In this document: in pieces, positions 1 to 13,113 of the stretch | How the letters are laid out: the number at the start of each line of letters is the position of its first letter | Position numbering within the stretch: position 1 is the first letter of the stretch | Position numbers and translations under genes: made by a program | Notes under the pieces: model-generated | Told to the model about the DNA's origin: nothing | The model's input: only the letters and a program-made list of their open reading frames with translations | The model's database searches: none | NCBI GenBank assembly: GCA_905250075.1 | Contig: CAJNOP010000019.1 | Span: 2,602,579 to 2,666,578, forward strand | Direction of reading: 5' to 3' | From: Rotaria sp. Silwood1 | Taxonomy: Eukaryota > Rotifera > Eurotatoria > Philodinida > Philodinidae | Length of the DNA stretch: 64,000 nucleotides

Positions 1-3000
1 ATTATAATTTTGATTTTGTTGCAGAAAAATCCGATTATAATCTACTGAAATCTTCCATAATCTGATATTTTTTCATTGGGTAATTGTTGTTCGATAAAAG
101 AAATACTTCTCACATGAGTTTGAATAACCTATTATATACGAAAATCAATATCATATCCTTCAACAGATAGTTTTTTTAATGCTGGATGATTTATTTACTT
201 GAATAAAAAACAAAGTAGTAAATAATATTTCATATTGTTCAATGATCTAGTACGTCGAAGAACATTTGAATCTTTCAACTACACATATGTCTAGTGAATC
301 ATAATCAAGCGTGTAGTATTTATTTCGCAAAACGGTTTTTCATTATAATTTTAGTAATTGAGAGAAATAGGTAATCTTTCGGGTGTCTTAAGAAAAGCTT
401 GGTTGAAATAAAAAATCGACATACATTTTATTCCAATAAAAATAAACATTGATTCATTTACTATAGTTTTGTACTTGAAAATTGTCTTGTTTCTAAGCCA
501 TTCGGCAGAGCATCGTCAGACGTCATGGGACTTCATAAACTCAGCAAAGTTTTCGAAACCTTTTGAAAAATGTAAAAATTTTTATATAGATCAAAAATAT
601 TTTTCATATTGTTTGCTTCTTGTTTCTCTTCCAAATGTAGTATAGCTCTTTATTACCTTGATTGACGGTGCTAGTCATGTCGGTAAACAATTGTTTTTTA
701 ATGATGTTTTTCATGAGGTAAAACACAGTAGAACTTGAAATTTCTTGAGCCGACTGCACTTTTACAGATATCATATTTGGTAAATAAGAAATTTAGAGTT
801 CGCACATTTTTTTAATCAGAAACTGTTAATTTCAGACTTGAGAATTGCAATAAGCATCGTCTTCAAATTATCGTATTGCTTCACATTTCTCTAGACACCA
901 AGTGGCACTTTCACTCATTCTCTTTTAAGAGAGCAAGAGGATATTAGATAAGTTCCTCTTCTTTTGATCGTAAAACTTCTAGATAGATGCGGCCCACTCA
1001 AAAAAAGAAAAATCTTGGTGACACTCGCATCAGTATAGAAACTAAAACTTACAAATAACTTATTTTTCTTTTTTTTGCACATTAGAACGAAAAAATGAAA
1101 ATAATTATTGAGTGTCTCACAATGTGTGCAGCTTGTGAGCGAATTTCGCTGTATTGATGTACCACTTTCAAGCTGTGATTTCGGGTGTATAGAGAATATC
1201 TCTAGATTAGACTTTTCCTACAAAGATTCAGATCCATAGACCCTCTATAGAGAGTGACGACAGTTTTGCTGAATTTTTGAACAGGTGATCGAATTTCGGT
1301 AGAAAAATAATGCAAAAGATTTTACGGTCTAAAAGTATTTTTTTTATATGTAGTTGTTATAATTCTAAGAATATTGTAAAGTTTTAGTCACAAGGATCAG
1401 ACTCTTCTTGAAATATGTTGAATCTTGAAAACTTGGAAAATAAGTCATTTTTGTGATTGCACTCTTGAGAATATTTTAGACTAACAAATACTACTTAAAG
1501 GCTAAATTTTAATGCAAAACAAGGTATTGCTTGATTTTCCTACCAATACTCCATCATATACTAAAAATTCACTAAAAGGATGGTAGCTTTGCACTGAAAG
1601 TTTATGGAATCATATTTTTTATAGGTCATTCTAATCTAAAGACTTTTCTATATGCCCCAAAAATTTGTGTTCAAAAGTGACAAACTGCTTCGTGTGGTTA
1701 TCTTGCTAGTTTTTTTTTGTTGATGCTATTTCCACAGACAGAAATAATAAAATCTTAAATACGCCTGCACATATTCATTATTATGATGGAGAATGGCAGC
1801 TTCACATAATTTTCTTTTAGCGTTCAAAAAAAATAATATTTTAGAACAGTCAAGAGCGTATGATGGTGTATCGTTAAAAAAATATATTGCAATTTTTATG
1901 ATTTAGTTGTGCAGCAATATGTGCAAAATGAACTATGTAAGAAGTGTACAAGCCTATAAGGTAAGAAAGATCGATTATTATTACATATGATCCTTTTGTT
2001 TTAATGAGCAAAAACAATATTAATGGAGAAGAGAGAAATGTTTGAAAAATATGAAGCTTCCATATTCTTCCATGTGAATTCTTCAACAGAACTTCTCGCA
2101 AATGTATAAAAGGAAATAGAATATTATACAGCATACTATTTAATATTGATTATATACACCGATTTGTGAACACTAATTGATAACAAAACAGTGAAGAACT
2201 CATATTTTTAAGCCATTCTGGGCCAACAAGAATGACTTGTATTGGAGTCAGCCCTTGACCGTTAGAAATATCTTTTGAAACCTGTTCTTGTAACAGTAGA
2301 AGGCAGTGTCAGTCTTCGAAAAGAAGCTCTGAAGCGTTCTGTTTTGCTCTTTCCTAGATTCGACCTGAGTACTTTCTGGTATGAATCTAACGACCGGCTA
2401 TTGCTAGTTTATCCCGCGTACTGTGTTGTACACTTATTTTTCTATGTATAGCTAACAAGAAAGTGAAATTTGAAATTTTTGTATATCTTAACAATCATTT
2501 CATTATAATTGAATTTTAGGATGATTAAAAAATTTTTATCAATTAAGATTTACAAATAATTCAAATTTGAAAAATATCCTAAATTATTGATAACTTATAT
2601 TTATTTTTAAATGTAAATTAGGATTAAAAATAGTATAAATTATATTATAAATTTGAATTGTTAATACTTAGACTTACACATAAAATAATTTGAAAGTTAA
2701 TATGAATGGGCATCCCTACACTATCTGTTGTGTAAACTACCATAGATGTGCAAAAGCCATCAGGTGCGCAAAATGTATTTAGTTCAATTATTCACTACCT
2801 TGTTTATAAAATTATCGCATTAGCGAGGTAATGGCTGTTTTTTTCAATTTTAAAAGTACTGGCCTCAGCCACATTCTATAGATGCATCCTTTTTCTTACT
2901 TTTGACCTTAGGCTATGGCTATCACTATACAAATAATAACAAATTAAGAATGTTGATCCTCTGGAACGATAATTCTGATCAACTGTAATGTGTAACTCAG

Positions 3001-4081
3001 CATTATCTTTATATTCGAGATAGAACCCTAATTTAAAAAAAGTGTTGCTACCATCTGACTAGATTTCGCGAAAATCACAATAAACGATAAAAAGCATCTC
3101 CATCTATACTTGTTTTTTTTAAGAATTTTCTCTAGTGATGAATATACATTTATTTGGCTTCTGAGCTTGTCTGAAACTAGTTGAATTTGTAGTTTTGTGT
3201 GTGTGTTCTTTTGATGTCCCTATTTGCAGAAATAAAATAAACATGAAAATTTGCTTCGGTTAATTGTTCCATAAAATATCTAGATAGAGCAGCTATGATT
3301 TTCATGCACTTTTTATAATTATAATCAGACACTTTCCTTTTATTCTATATTAAGGTCGAAAAAATATAGCTTATTAATAAAAAATGTTTCCCTATAAAAA
3401 AAACAGCGCTTTTCTTATTGGATACATTCGAGCACATTTCTAGAGAATAAATTTTCATTCACTAAGAATGAGTTCAATGAGAACGCGTTCTCCTATAGAA
3501 GAAACGAGTTCTCCATCTCTTTTTTTTTTCATTATTTTTTCATGGGAAATAAAGTATACCTTTTTATCGATGTCTATTTCCTGTTTTTCGATTGTCATGC
3601 TAAATTGAGTAAAAATAATTGAATCCTGTTTGGATTCTAATTATGTTACAAAAAAATACTTGTGATCTATTGTGAAAGAACGATCTCATCAAAATATAAT
3701 GTCATGAAACACTTGACCACTGAACAAAAGTTCTTCATCCTATTTAAAAAATAAACACTTCAGATTTCATGAATATAACTATCACTTTGTTAATGCTAAA
3801 TTTGAATATTGTTAACGTTTTCCCATTCATGTAACTACAATGTGATTATCTACTTTATTGTATGCTTCTTTTGTATCATGTCTTTGTTACCTGTTGCTTT
3901 AGTGAAAAAGAAATTTCTAATTGTTAGTAGATTAAATCTAGCAATTCTATCCAACTTTGACTGAAATTCTTATAGGTGTGTTTTCGTTTTACAAATTGCA
4001 CTTTATTACAAATATTCTTGGGAATACAAGTATAAATATTTGAGAAGGAATTGAAGTCATTGATGCGTTTGTTGTATTTTT
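1..4081. other. Intergenic, no gene supported
   Basis: AT-rich sequence with only short ORFs lacking domain, splice or codon signals. The stretch 2460-2720 is very A/T-rich with TAAATTTGAAT-like low-complexity motifs and ends in GGGCATCCCTA (about 2708-2718), which resembles a transposon terminus, but no partner terminus was found. No gene is called. Confidence 0.5.
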
Positions 4082-5205
4082 CTAATGATCGACATGGAAA
4101 GTAGCAGTTGTGCCACCAATTGCTGGAGTAATTCGACCTTTTCGACTGAGCATGGAAGAAAAAAATTTGATTAATTCTTTACGAAATGTACGAGATGTAA
4201 GTGTATATAAATAAAATGATGTCACTGGAAATAAATAAAGCATCAACTCTGCTAGAAACGCAACAAATACTTCAATAGCTAAATGTTCATTTGATCGATT
4301 AGGAATTGTTATTGAGATTGTATTAAATACTAAATTACATAGTTGAGGAATTGTAAATATAATATAACAAATAATTTGCGCGAATAATATGCGAAGAACT
4401 TGTTGATCAAGTGTATTTCGTTGACTCTCACCTAACGATAGTTGTGTTCGTTTTTTATGTTTATGTGCGAGGTTTCGACGAATAAACCATGCACATATAA
4501 TCATAATCATAGCTGGACATATGCCACCTCCAATAATAACATAAAGACTATGATAAAGTGCTGCTGCCATATTATTTATAATACCGCAGAATTTCCCTCT
4601 GATTTCATAAAATATAAGTCGATGAGAACAAATAATTGACCAAAAAATAATAATGATAACAATTATACGATATGCTAGTTTTGGTTTAGCAAAATTTCTT
4701 AAATTAATTTTGTCTGAAGTTAATGCATAGCGATCAACACAAGCAAATGCAATAAACCAACGAGAAAGCATTAAACATATTTGAAATATATAACCACGTA
4801 GTTTACAAAATAAAAGTGATTGTATTTGTGGATCAGGATTATTGAGACTATACACGACTGGTCCAATGCCAACAATTAATGTCATTAGATGGTCTACAGA
4901 TGCCGCAAAAAGATCTAAAAAGAAACCAACATACAATAGAACACTAGCACCGTAATCCATTAAATATTAAAATATGTTTTGGATAGTGATGTTTCATCTA
5001 ATAAAAGTCAATTCTAATATTGATACTTACAAATAGAACAAGAAGTTGATCTTAATTTTGGACGAGAGAAAACGATAAGGTTGAGTAAACATCCAATGAT
5101 ACCAAATGCAAGCCATATTGGATAAACACATAGTGTTAGAGTGCTTTGAACAGTAAGAAGCGTACTAATCAAAGATGTAGATGATGGCATTGTTATGTAA
5201 TACAT
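4082..5205 (-). CDS. Rhodopsin-type GPCR, copy 1 (two exons)
   Basis: Seven-transmembrane receptor at the cell surface; ligand unknown. Exons are 5205-5031 and 4914-4082, and the 116-bp intron (GTAAGT...TTTTTAG, phase 1) joins them into 335 aa. Splicing gives CSIYLFAASVDHL, which matches the copy at 8.8-10 kb; the open frame just upstream of exon 2 is intronic. Visible family features are a TM1 with G-C-L-L-N-L-I-V-F, the TM3 cysteine in FCKLRGY, the DRY motif in FACVDRYALTS, a cysteine in the second extracellular loop (FCGI), and a degenerate NPxxY in FPVTSFYLYTLTSRTFRKEL, followed by a short basic tail. An AG acceptor (5210-5212) lies 4 nt before the ATG and supports this start; a second Met at codon 6 aligns with the start of copy 2. 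Such receptors, loosely FMRFamide-receptor-like, are abundant in bdelloids. The ligand class is inference. Confidence 0.88.
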
Positions 5206-5209
5206 CTAT

Positions 5210-5220
5210 CTGTAACAGAG
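5210..5220 (-). promoter_or_regulatory. Splice-acceptor-like site 4 nt before GPCR-1 ATG
   Basis: The minus strand reads CTCTGTTACAG followed by ATAG and the ATG. A pyrimidine-rich AG this close to the start codon is either the 3' end of a 5'-UTR intron or a spliced-leader trans-splice site. It fixes the ATG at 5205. The paralogue at 9963 has ACG in place of CAG at the aligned position. Confidence 0.55.
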
Positions 5221-8200
5221 AAATATAAATAACAAGCTATGATAAAATACTACTAGAAGTACAGTTAATAATTTATGATATCCGCCTCTTGAATGTAAAA
5301 GGAACGAAAATAGTTATTTTAAAAGTTTAACATGATTTTGAAAAAGCAAATGCATTTTTGAGAATACTGACACGACAGATGTTTGAAAAGAGTAAGAAGT
5401 TATCAATATAATGAACGTATTCTAATTACTATATGACAGATCTCATTAGTATAAAACAAGTCCCTTGAATATTTCTTCGCTTTTCAAAAATTATATTCTT
5501 ATTCTTTCAGAGAAAATTTTTTGCTTCCAGCTGTCATAACCATACTCCAGGAGTGTTTCATCTTTTATATTACTCGTTGCTTATTTCTAATGACAATCTC
5601 TATCGTCTATATTTCACTTACCTTCACAGCCGTATCCGTTTTATTTATCAGACTATTTTTCAGGTAATATAAGGATGTCAAACAGCTGTAAGCTAATTGC
5701 TCAAGACTGGCTAATTGTCCTCGAAAATTTTTTGATAAGATAATCCTACCGAACAAAAACGGTTTATCAAAATAGACTAGTTAGAAAACATTTTTTTGAC
5801 AGGTGATCGCAGTTTCCTTTGTATTTTTGGAAAAAGAATTATATAATCGAAGTAACTTCCGGAAAATTGGTAATATGGTTAAGAAATAAAATAAAACACC
5901 CCTACAGTCATACTGGACAATGGTTAATCAAAGAAAGCCACATTGTTTCAATATCAGTATTGAAACTAAAATTTTTATTCTTACAAGGTGTTTCCTGTAT
6001 TATGGGGATGAGGATACTCATTGCTCAAATCAATTTTTTTTACAGTTATTTTCTATGGACTTACTTTTTATGATTATTATTTTTTATTTATTTTTCCTAA
6101 CGGATGCATCGATTTTTCTAAAAAAGAAACTAATACACAATACATTAGTGAATCATAGAACAATCAATTTTGTTTATTTTATCGTAATCAGATATTCTAA
6201 TAATTTTAATAAATAGGAAATTTTTGTGATATAGATGAACACTTTTATGCAAAACTTTTCAAGGTGAAAAAAATTTTGGAAAATATTCCTACCAGATACA
6301 AATGTATTCCTACATAGTTTCCGTCATTACCAAACATTTACACGTCAAAAACATCAGACTAATACTCAAGAGAAGTATATGTAAGAAAATTTTTTCCAGT
6401 TATGCTCACATGACATAATAGCAACATGCTACTAAATGAATTTAAAACCTTATTATAAACTTATCCAGAGGCGTTATAAAAATAAACTAATTTCTTTCCA
6501 AATGTTTTCTTTTTCAACATGTAAATCATTTTCTTCTTTTTATAAAAGCCATGATGCTCAAATACATTCTGTAAAATTAGATTATCTTATACAGAGATAA
6601 CACAAAGAATAATTAAATCAGATATAGTATGACCATCAATAATTTATGTAAAAAAGAACCGGTTGAAAATCAGATTAAAGTCTATTTTAATAGCACTATT
6701 TTTATCTGATTTTTCAGCACTAAAACAGATTTCATTTGATTTTAATCTATTTTAATCAATTCAAATCGATTAAACTAGATTAAAAAAGATTAAAATCAGA
6801 TAAAAATTGTGTCATTATAACAGATTATTGATCCAAAAATAATCTATTTTAATCTGATTTTGAGCAGTTTTTTTGATATGAAAATAGCACGACAGAAAAT
6901 TGCAATAACTCCATTTCGATTTACAGATGAATTCATAAGAACCAGTTCCGGCAGACAATGATCAAAAGTCATTGGACAAATACAGAGACACATTTGATCG
7001 GTAATGCTGCCTCTGCGTACTCTTGATTTCTAATGTTTTCCGACTGAATACAATTATTTTCGTGCATTTATCTGATTAGTACCAACTAAATCCGCTTGTT
7101 TTCGTAGGTTGGAATCATCAAACTGACATTGATTCAAGTAGGCTGTCTTTTTTGATGAGCAATAGATATTTTTTAAAGGCTTTTACTTTCGTGCGATAAA
7201 TATAATTTAATACTTCAATTAAGTACTATCGTTCAGCTCATTAAAGAAGTATTACCTATTGGCAAGTAAGAAAAATAATTTTTAGCATCTTAGGAATAAG
7301 ATTAAGACAGATTGCTAACAGATATATGCGTTCTTAGACACTTATATTTTTCAAGCTATGCAGTTTTGCTACGTGACTTTAGAATTACAATCATATCTCG
7401 TCGTGTCGTATATGACATATGCTATAAGCTATTATTTTCAAATAGACTTCTTCTAACTTAATAGGAGAGGCACTTTCTTTACACTCCGCTCGCCTAATAC
7501 ACACATGGAATATTACTTATTTATTTAATATGAATACTTGCTATTCAATCTATTATTAGCATTAATTTGAGTAAAGACAAATATTTTATTAAACACACGC
7601 TCACTATTGAATTCATTGTTGAGTGCAAAAAATAAAAAGCTAAATGCTTGATAAGTGCAATTTAAATCATGAATAACCTACGAACATGTGCGATCGTGTA
7701 CAACAGGCGATTACATTCTTCATATTGGCTATTCGTATTTGAATTTATGACGTCTGATGCATTTATGATATAGAACGACTGGTTTTTTTGACATATCTTA
7801 CACAATATGAGTTTTCACAATAGTGCATTTTGTGGAACTCACATATATTTTCAAAGAAAATAGTGAGTGTAAGTTTTAAGGTCAAGGTTTTGCGACTCTT
7901 CCTCCCCTCTCCCGTTACAGACACTTCCCATTACAGACCGTAGCAACTTTACCAAAAAAGATAAAATTTCTGTTCGAAATATTAAAATAAAAAAAAGACA
8001 GCATTTTCTGATAATCGATTATCATTAGAAAAGAACTATAAATCTTTTGGAGAATTTAAATATTGGATATTTTGTGATTAGTATAATGAAATCAAAGAAG
8101 ATATGTGAGTTCCACATTTCAGCCCCAAAGAGGCTCCGCTAACAAAGCTTTCTACTTGTGTTCCAATATAGCTTTCAGTAGTCACCTAACAGAATGAAAT

Positions 8201-8818
8201 AATAAATTAAAATAAACTTTATAAACTATATTACGTCGGCGCAAAAAAGCACAACTGAAGCTCTTTAAGAACGCAATCAGCAACTTTCTTGGAAAAAAAA
8301 CTGTGTTCAATGCTTGAAAATTTAAAATATTATAAGCGTTGACATCAACATTAACTAATCCTAAAAATTTTCTCTATGTAAATCAATGTAATCTCATTCA
8401 TAAAGTTTGTTGTGACTTCTTCCTTTCATTGTTATAGATGACAACTGAACATGATTGTCGAATGCGTCATATATTTTTCTTATTTGATAATCTGCAAAAT
8501 ATCCTTATTAGGCTAATCAAAGAAAATCAGTTCCTATGAATGATCAGAAACAGAAAAATTCAATTTTGCATCGTAATGTGATTTATTGCCTATTGAATAA
8601 ATTACTATTTCATTTTTATACACAAATAAATTTTAAACTTATGGATATATCCAAGCAAATTTTCAAATTGTGTCTAGCACACATTTATATACTCTGAAAT
8701 ACAAATCAGCATATTTATCTTTCTAGTATAAGTTTTGCCATTAGATGACTATTTCATTCTTTGAAGAAAAATTCTAATAATAACAATAGTTTTTTTTAGA
8801 TTTTTTTTATTTTTTCGT
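5221..8818. other. Intergenic between the GPCR copies
   Basis: No supported gene. ORFs around 5819-6216 are low-complexity F/I/L-rich reading frames without homology signals. The stretch holds one inverted-repeat element (6657-6868, listed separately) and a short C-rich patch near 7895-7925. Confidence 0.5.
6657..6868. repeat. Short AT-rich inverted repeat (MITE-like)
   Basis: The left end carries GAAAATCAGATTAAA and the right end its reverse complement (TTTAATCTGATTTTGA), giving roughly 30-bp arms. The AATCAGATTAAAA-type motif recurs several times inside in both orientations. No target-site duplication was identified. Confidence 0.5.
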
Positions 8819-9963
8819 TTATGCTGCAGATGTATTTATAATAGTTTCATTTTTTTCCATATTACGCCGAGCAATCGAAGCAGGTGTTATTGGTGTAATT
8901 CGATTTTTTCCACAATTGACTAATACTAAACGAAAAAAATCAATTAATTCTTTACGAAATGTACGAGATGTAAGTGTGTATAAATAAAATGATGACACTG
9001 GAAATAAATAAAGCATTAATTCTGCTAGAAAATTCAGAAATGATTCAAAAGCCAATTCATCTCTTGATTCATCAGGAGTCATTATTAAGATTGTATTAAA
9101 TACTAAATTACATAATTGAGGGGTTGTAAATATAATATAACATATAATTTGCACGAATAATATACAAAGAACTTGTTGATCTAGTGGATTTCGTTGATAA
9201 CTGCCTAATGAAAATTGTGTCCGTTTCATGCGTCTATGTGCAAGATTTCGACGAATAAGCCATGCACATATCATCATAATCATAGAAGGAAATATACCAC
9301 CTCCAAGAATAACATACACACTGTGATAAAATGCCGCTACAATATTATTAACAATACCACAGAGATTTCCTTTGATTTCATAAAATATAAGTCTATGGGA
9401 ACACATAATTGACCAAAAACTAATAATGATGATAATTATATAATATGCTATTTTTGGTTTAGCAAAATTTCTTAAATGAACTTTATCTGAAGTTGATGCA
9501 TAACGATCAATACAAGCAAATGCAATAAACCAACGAGAAAGCATTAAACATATTTGAAATATGTAACCACGTAGTTTACAAAATAAAAGTGATTGTATTT
9601 GTGGATCAGGATTATTGAGACTATACACGACTGTTCCAATGCCAAGTATTAATGTTATTAAATGATCTGCAGATGCTGCCAAAAAGTCTAAAAAAACACA
9701 TCATACGGTAACAAAATATTACTATAATTCATTAAATATTAAAATATGTTTTGAAAAGTAATGTTTCATGTAATAAGAAATGAATTCTAATACTGATACT
9801 TACAAATAGAACATGAAGTTGTTCGTAATTTTCGACGAGAAAAAACGATGAGATTGAGTAGACAACCGATGATACCAAACGCAAGCCATATTGGATATAT
9901 GCAGACTGTTAGAGTTCTTTGGATAATAGAAAGTTTATCAATCAATGATGAAGATATTAACAT
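8819..9963 (-). CDS. Rhodopsin-type GPCR, copy 2 (two exons)
   Basis: Tandem paralogue of the receptor at 4.1-5.2 kb in the same orientation. Exons are 9963-9804 and 9687-8819; the intron is also exactly 116 bp with the same GTAAGT donor, phase and TTTTTTTAG acceptor, giving 342 aa. The join reads CSIYFLAASADHL. TM3 has FCKLRGY and the DRY motif in FACIDRYASTS; the TM7 region reads FPVSSFYLYTLTSRTFRKEL. The C-terminal tail differs most from copy 1, being longer and ending in NTSAA. The reading frame is intact. The upstream acceptor present in copy 1 is not preserved (ACG instead of CAG), so expression of this copy is uncertain. Ligand unknown. Confidence 0.85.
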
Positions 9964-11384
9964 TGTAATATGATATTATCGTTCCCAAAATTGATTCGAA
10001 TATTAATGAGCATGCTAAAAACTTCTGTTGAATTGAAATCTTTGAAGAAAGAAACATCAACAGCACAACATAATTATATTGTGTGTTTTTTTTTGTTCGG
10101 TTTGCTTTGACAAAAAAAAGTTCATATATAATCTAATGTGCAGTTCTATTTAAGTAATAGGACCCTAGTCATGATTTAGCTATGAAACGAAGCTAATTAT
10201 AATCGTGATCCGATGACTTTTAAGACATGAACGACTTCGTCAGCAGGCAATAGGTATTTTTCCTCACTTGACTTTTTCTTCTTATTCAACATCTTCAACC
10301 CAAAACTTCTCATCTTCTTGATGTTTTCAACAATCATCATCTTAGCATGATAATTATGTTTTTTAATATGTCATTAGTGAAAAAAAGTGCTTTCACATAT
10401 ATTTAGTAACCATTAGAAATCGTATATATAGTTATTCAAACACTGTCTAAAGAAAATATTCTTGATTTCTATTCACTTTAAAAGGCGATCGTGAAGTCTT
10501 AACTCGTTCAATATATGAAATAATTTTATACTAATACATATACTTGTAAAGCAGTTTCTAAAGAGAAAAAGTACAGTAGAACATCATCTTCACAATGACT
10601 ATAAACTGTCTCTTCTCATTCATTTTGTAAGAAAGTTATTAGTCTAGAAATATTTGTTAGGGGTTGCACTTTTACTATTTTTTCACTTTCAGAAAGGAAA
10701 GAAAAGAGAAGCCTTTGCTTTCCTTTTTCTCAGGAAAAGAAAATTTACATCGTCATTTTGTTAGATATTAATAGTATCTGTATTATCGAGTACAAGCGAA
10801 ATAAAACAGTCATCATGATCACAGTAACTGTAATAGATCGTTTTTTCCCTTCTTTCCTCATTCTTTTCCCCTCACTACAAACTACCTTCGTACTGTTAGT
10901 ATTTCATATCTGCTGTTTTAACCTTGTAACTTGTCTTCTTCGTCTTTGTATATCAAGTATTTCGTAAAAATTTTATTCAACTTCAAAATAATTAACAAAC
11001 TTTGTAAGGATTTAAACTAGATATAAGATAGCCATATATGATGTATTGACTAGACAATCAATCCAATTGTGATGTTTCTCTTGTTGCCGAAAAAATTACA
11101 ATACATCCTCGAGTTCAATTTGTCCTTTTTAAAATAGCACGTGTATCAAGAGAAGTTGAAGAACTCTGGTACACAAACAACCAGCAACCTGTAGTTTTCA
11201 CCACTCGAAAGTGGATATAGAGCTACGTCAATCTATGTCAAATTCAAAAACATGGAATATGATCCTTACGATATTTTGGCAGAAGCTTCGAAAAACTGCT
11301 TTGAAAATTAGGAAAGCTTTTTTTCTATTATTCACTGTCATTCATCAGTCTTGCAGGCTAGCGTCTACTCTCCAAAGGCGCGGA
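9964..11384. other. Intergenic before the transposon cluster
   Basis: No supported gene. Short ORFs at 10758 and 11211 lack any family signal; the one at 11211 runs into the arm of the palindromic element that starts near 11385. Confidence 0.5.
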
Positions 11385-11532
11385 AACCGCAGATTTTTTC
11401 GTTCGAGTGGTAGATCCTGTATGCTACAACTCCTATAAACTACACCTTTTTACGCACCTCGGTTGAGATTTTGAAGAAAATATGGGCTTTTATCTGTGCT
11501 GAATCTCGTAAAAATGTTTATTATCTTCTCCA

Positions 11533-12181
11533 TAGGGGTGTCTATTTACATTTACTTTTAATTTAATTTACGCGTATAATTCAATGATTAGTAATTTATA
11601 TTTATCATAAATGTAAATTATTTTGTTGCAGGATTTACATTTACAAATACATGTAAATTATGATAATTTACATTTACGAATAAATGTAAATTATGATAAT
11701 TTACATTTACGAGTAAGTGTAAATTATCATAATTTACATGTATTTGTAAATGTAAATTACTTATAATTTATATTTATTTTACATATAAATTTTTTACTTT
11801 TCGTAATTTATCGAATATAAATTAAAATAAATTATGATATTGCTGTATGATACTTTACATAAGAAATTTCCTAGTCTTAATATTATTTTTATGTATATAA
11901 TATATTTGTGATACTATCTTTTCATTCAATTAATAGGTCCTAATTTGTGAAGAGATCTCACTACTTATGCTGATGAGTTTTTCACAGAAGAGTCAAATCA
12001 GACTTTTCGAACTTAGAAAATAGAAAACGCCACAAAATGTCAATGAAAAGTTTAAAACATTGTTTGCAAACTACACACTTACTAGAAATTACAAATTATT
12101 TTTGATCAAATTTAGTTAGAGCTTGTAGATACAAAAGTAGTTTTTTTCTACATGACAAAGTTTTATTTTAATCTAATCAAG
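11533..12181 (+). repeat. Left terminal inverted repeat of the hAT-like element
   Basis: Begins TAGGGGTGTC and ends AATCTAATCAAG; the reverse complement is at 16054-16690. The segment 11580-11800 consists of alternating TAATTTACATTTA and TAAATGTAAATTAT units that can fold on themselves. The segment 11870-12181 is unique-looking and nearly identical to the other arm. Confidence 0.8.
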
Positions 12182-12268
12182 GGACAAATCAATGCTAATT
12201 TTCGAACATTTCTCATATACAATAAATATTCTTTAAATTTTCCCAATTTTTTTTGGCAACAAATTATT

Positions 12269-13113
12269 TGATCTGTAAAATGGATGAAAGTACCAGTAAA
12301 AAAGTATATAAATGATCAGTTTAAAGGTTGAATGATCAGTTAAGATATTGAATGATCAATACTTAGATTACCAGTAAATAATATGAAAATGATCAGTTTA
12401 TTATACAGAATAGCAGTAAAAAAATATCAATTGTACCAGTAAAAAAAAGAAATTTGATAAGTAAAAAATGAAAATTTGATAAGTAAATAAGACCGATTTT
12501 ACCAGTAAAAAAGATGAAAATTATTGGCAATGTATAATGTAGAATGAGGAGGTTGTGGGTGTGGATATTTAAACATTATGATACTCACACCCACACCCGA
12601 CCATGCGTTACTAAGTGATGCTTCGGCTTCACCAGCATTATCAAACACAGCTTCTTTGACCCAATATTTTGTTCTTTTTTTCTTCTTTTGAGGTTTTTCA
12701 TTACTTTCTTTATAAACTTCTTCATCTGATAAATCACTTATATATTGAGCAACCTGGGTTCCTTCCATATTTTTTACGTGTTAACAATATGATAAACGTG
12801 AAGGAACAAGAAAAAGAAGCATATATATGTTACATTGTGTAGATATAGGTCAATGAAGAAAAAGAAAGAAAGACAACAAAGCACAAAGTGATTCATCTTG
12901 TCCTACTTTTTACTTCTCTACTGATTCTTTGATTTAACTGACTGCTATATTATTTTATTTACTGATATTCAAATTTTATTACGTCACCTTTTCATTTAAC
13001 AACTGATCATATATATAGTTTACTGGTACTTCAATATATAACTGATCATTCATTCAATCAATTGATTTTATAATATTTTTTCATACTGATCATATCATCT
13101 ATTTTACTGATCA
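12269..13113. mobile_element. Palindromic insertion with CCAGTAAA/GATCAGT repeats
   Basis: Left end GATCTGTAAAATGGATG (from 12269) pairs with the right-end reverse complement GATCAGTAAAATAGATG. Both flanks (about 12290-12530 and 12950-13110) are arrays of ACCAGTAAA and TGATCAGT motifs, in opposite orientations. The centre holds a short coding remnant (12499-12768, minus) and a GTGGGTGTGG/CACACCCACACCC hairpin. The design resembles a deletion derivative of a larger DNA transposon; the superfamily is not resolved and no TSD is evident. Confidence 0.55.
12560..12768 (-). pseudogene. Possible transposon-protein N-terminal remnant
   Basis: From ATG at 12768 the minus strand encodes about 60 residues of normal composition: an acidic start (YISDLSDEEVYKESNEK), a lysine-rich stretch (KKKKRTKYWVKEAVF) and FDNAGEAEASLSNAWS. 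The frame then runs into the GTGGGT hairpin, where the translation is repeat-derived, and stops at 12499. The KYWVKEAVFDNA-type segment recalls N-termini of MULE/FLYWCH-associated proteins. That likeness is from memory and weak. It sits inside a palindromic insertion and is probably a leftover exon. Confidence 0.35.

Noticed and set aside
2240..2420. GC-richer patch considered as a possible small RNA or SINE
   Set aside because: No cloverleaf, A/B-box pair or poly(A)-bounded structure could be made from it.
4915..4960. Extended GPCR-1 second-exon start (MDYGASVLLYVG)
   Set aside because: This stretch is intronic: using the TTTTTAG acceptor at 4915-4916 restores the CSIYLFAAS join shared with copy 2.
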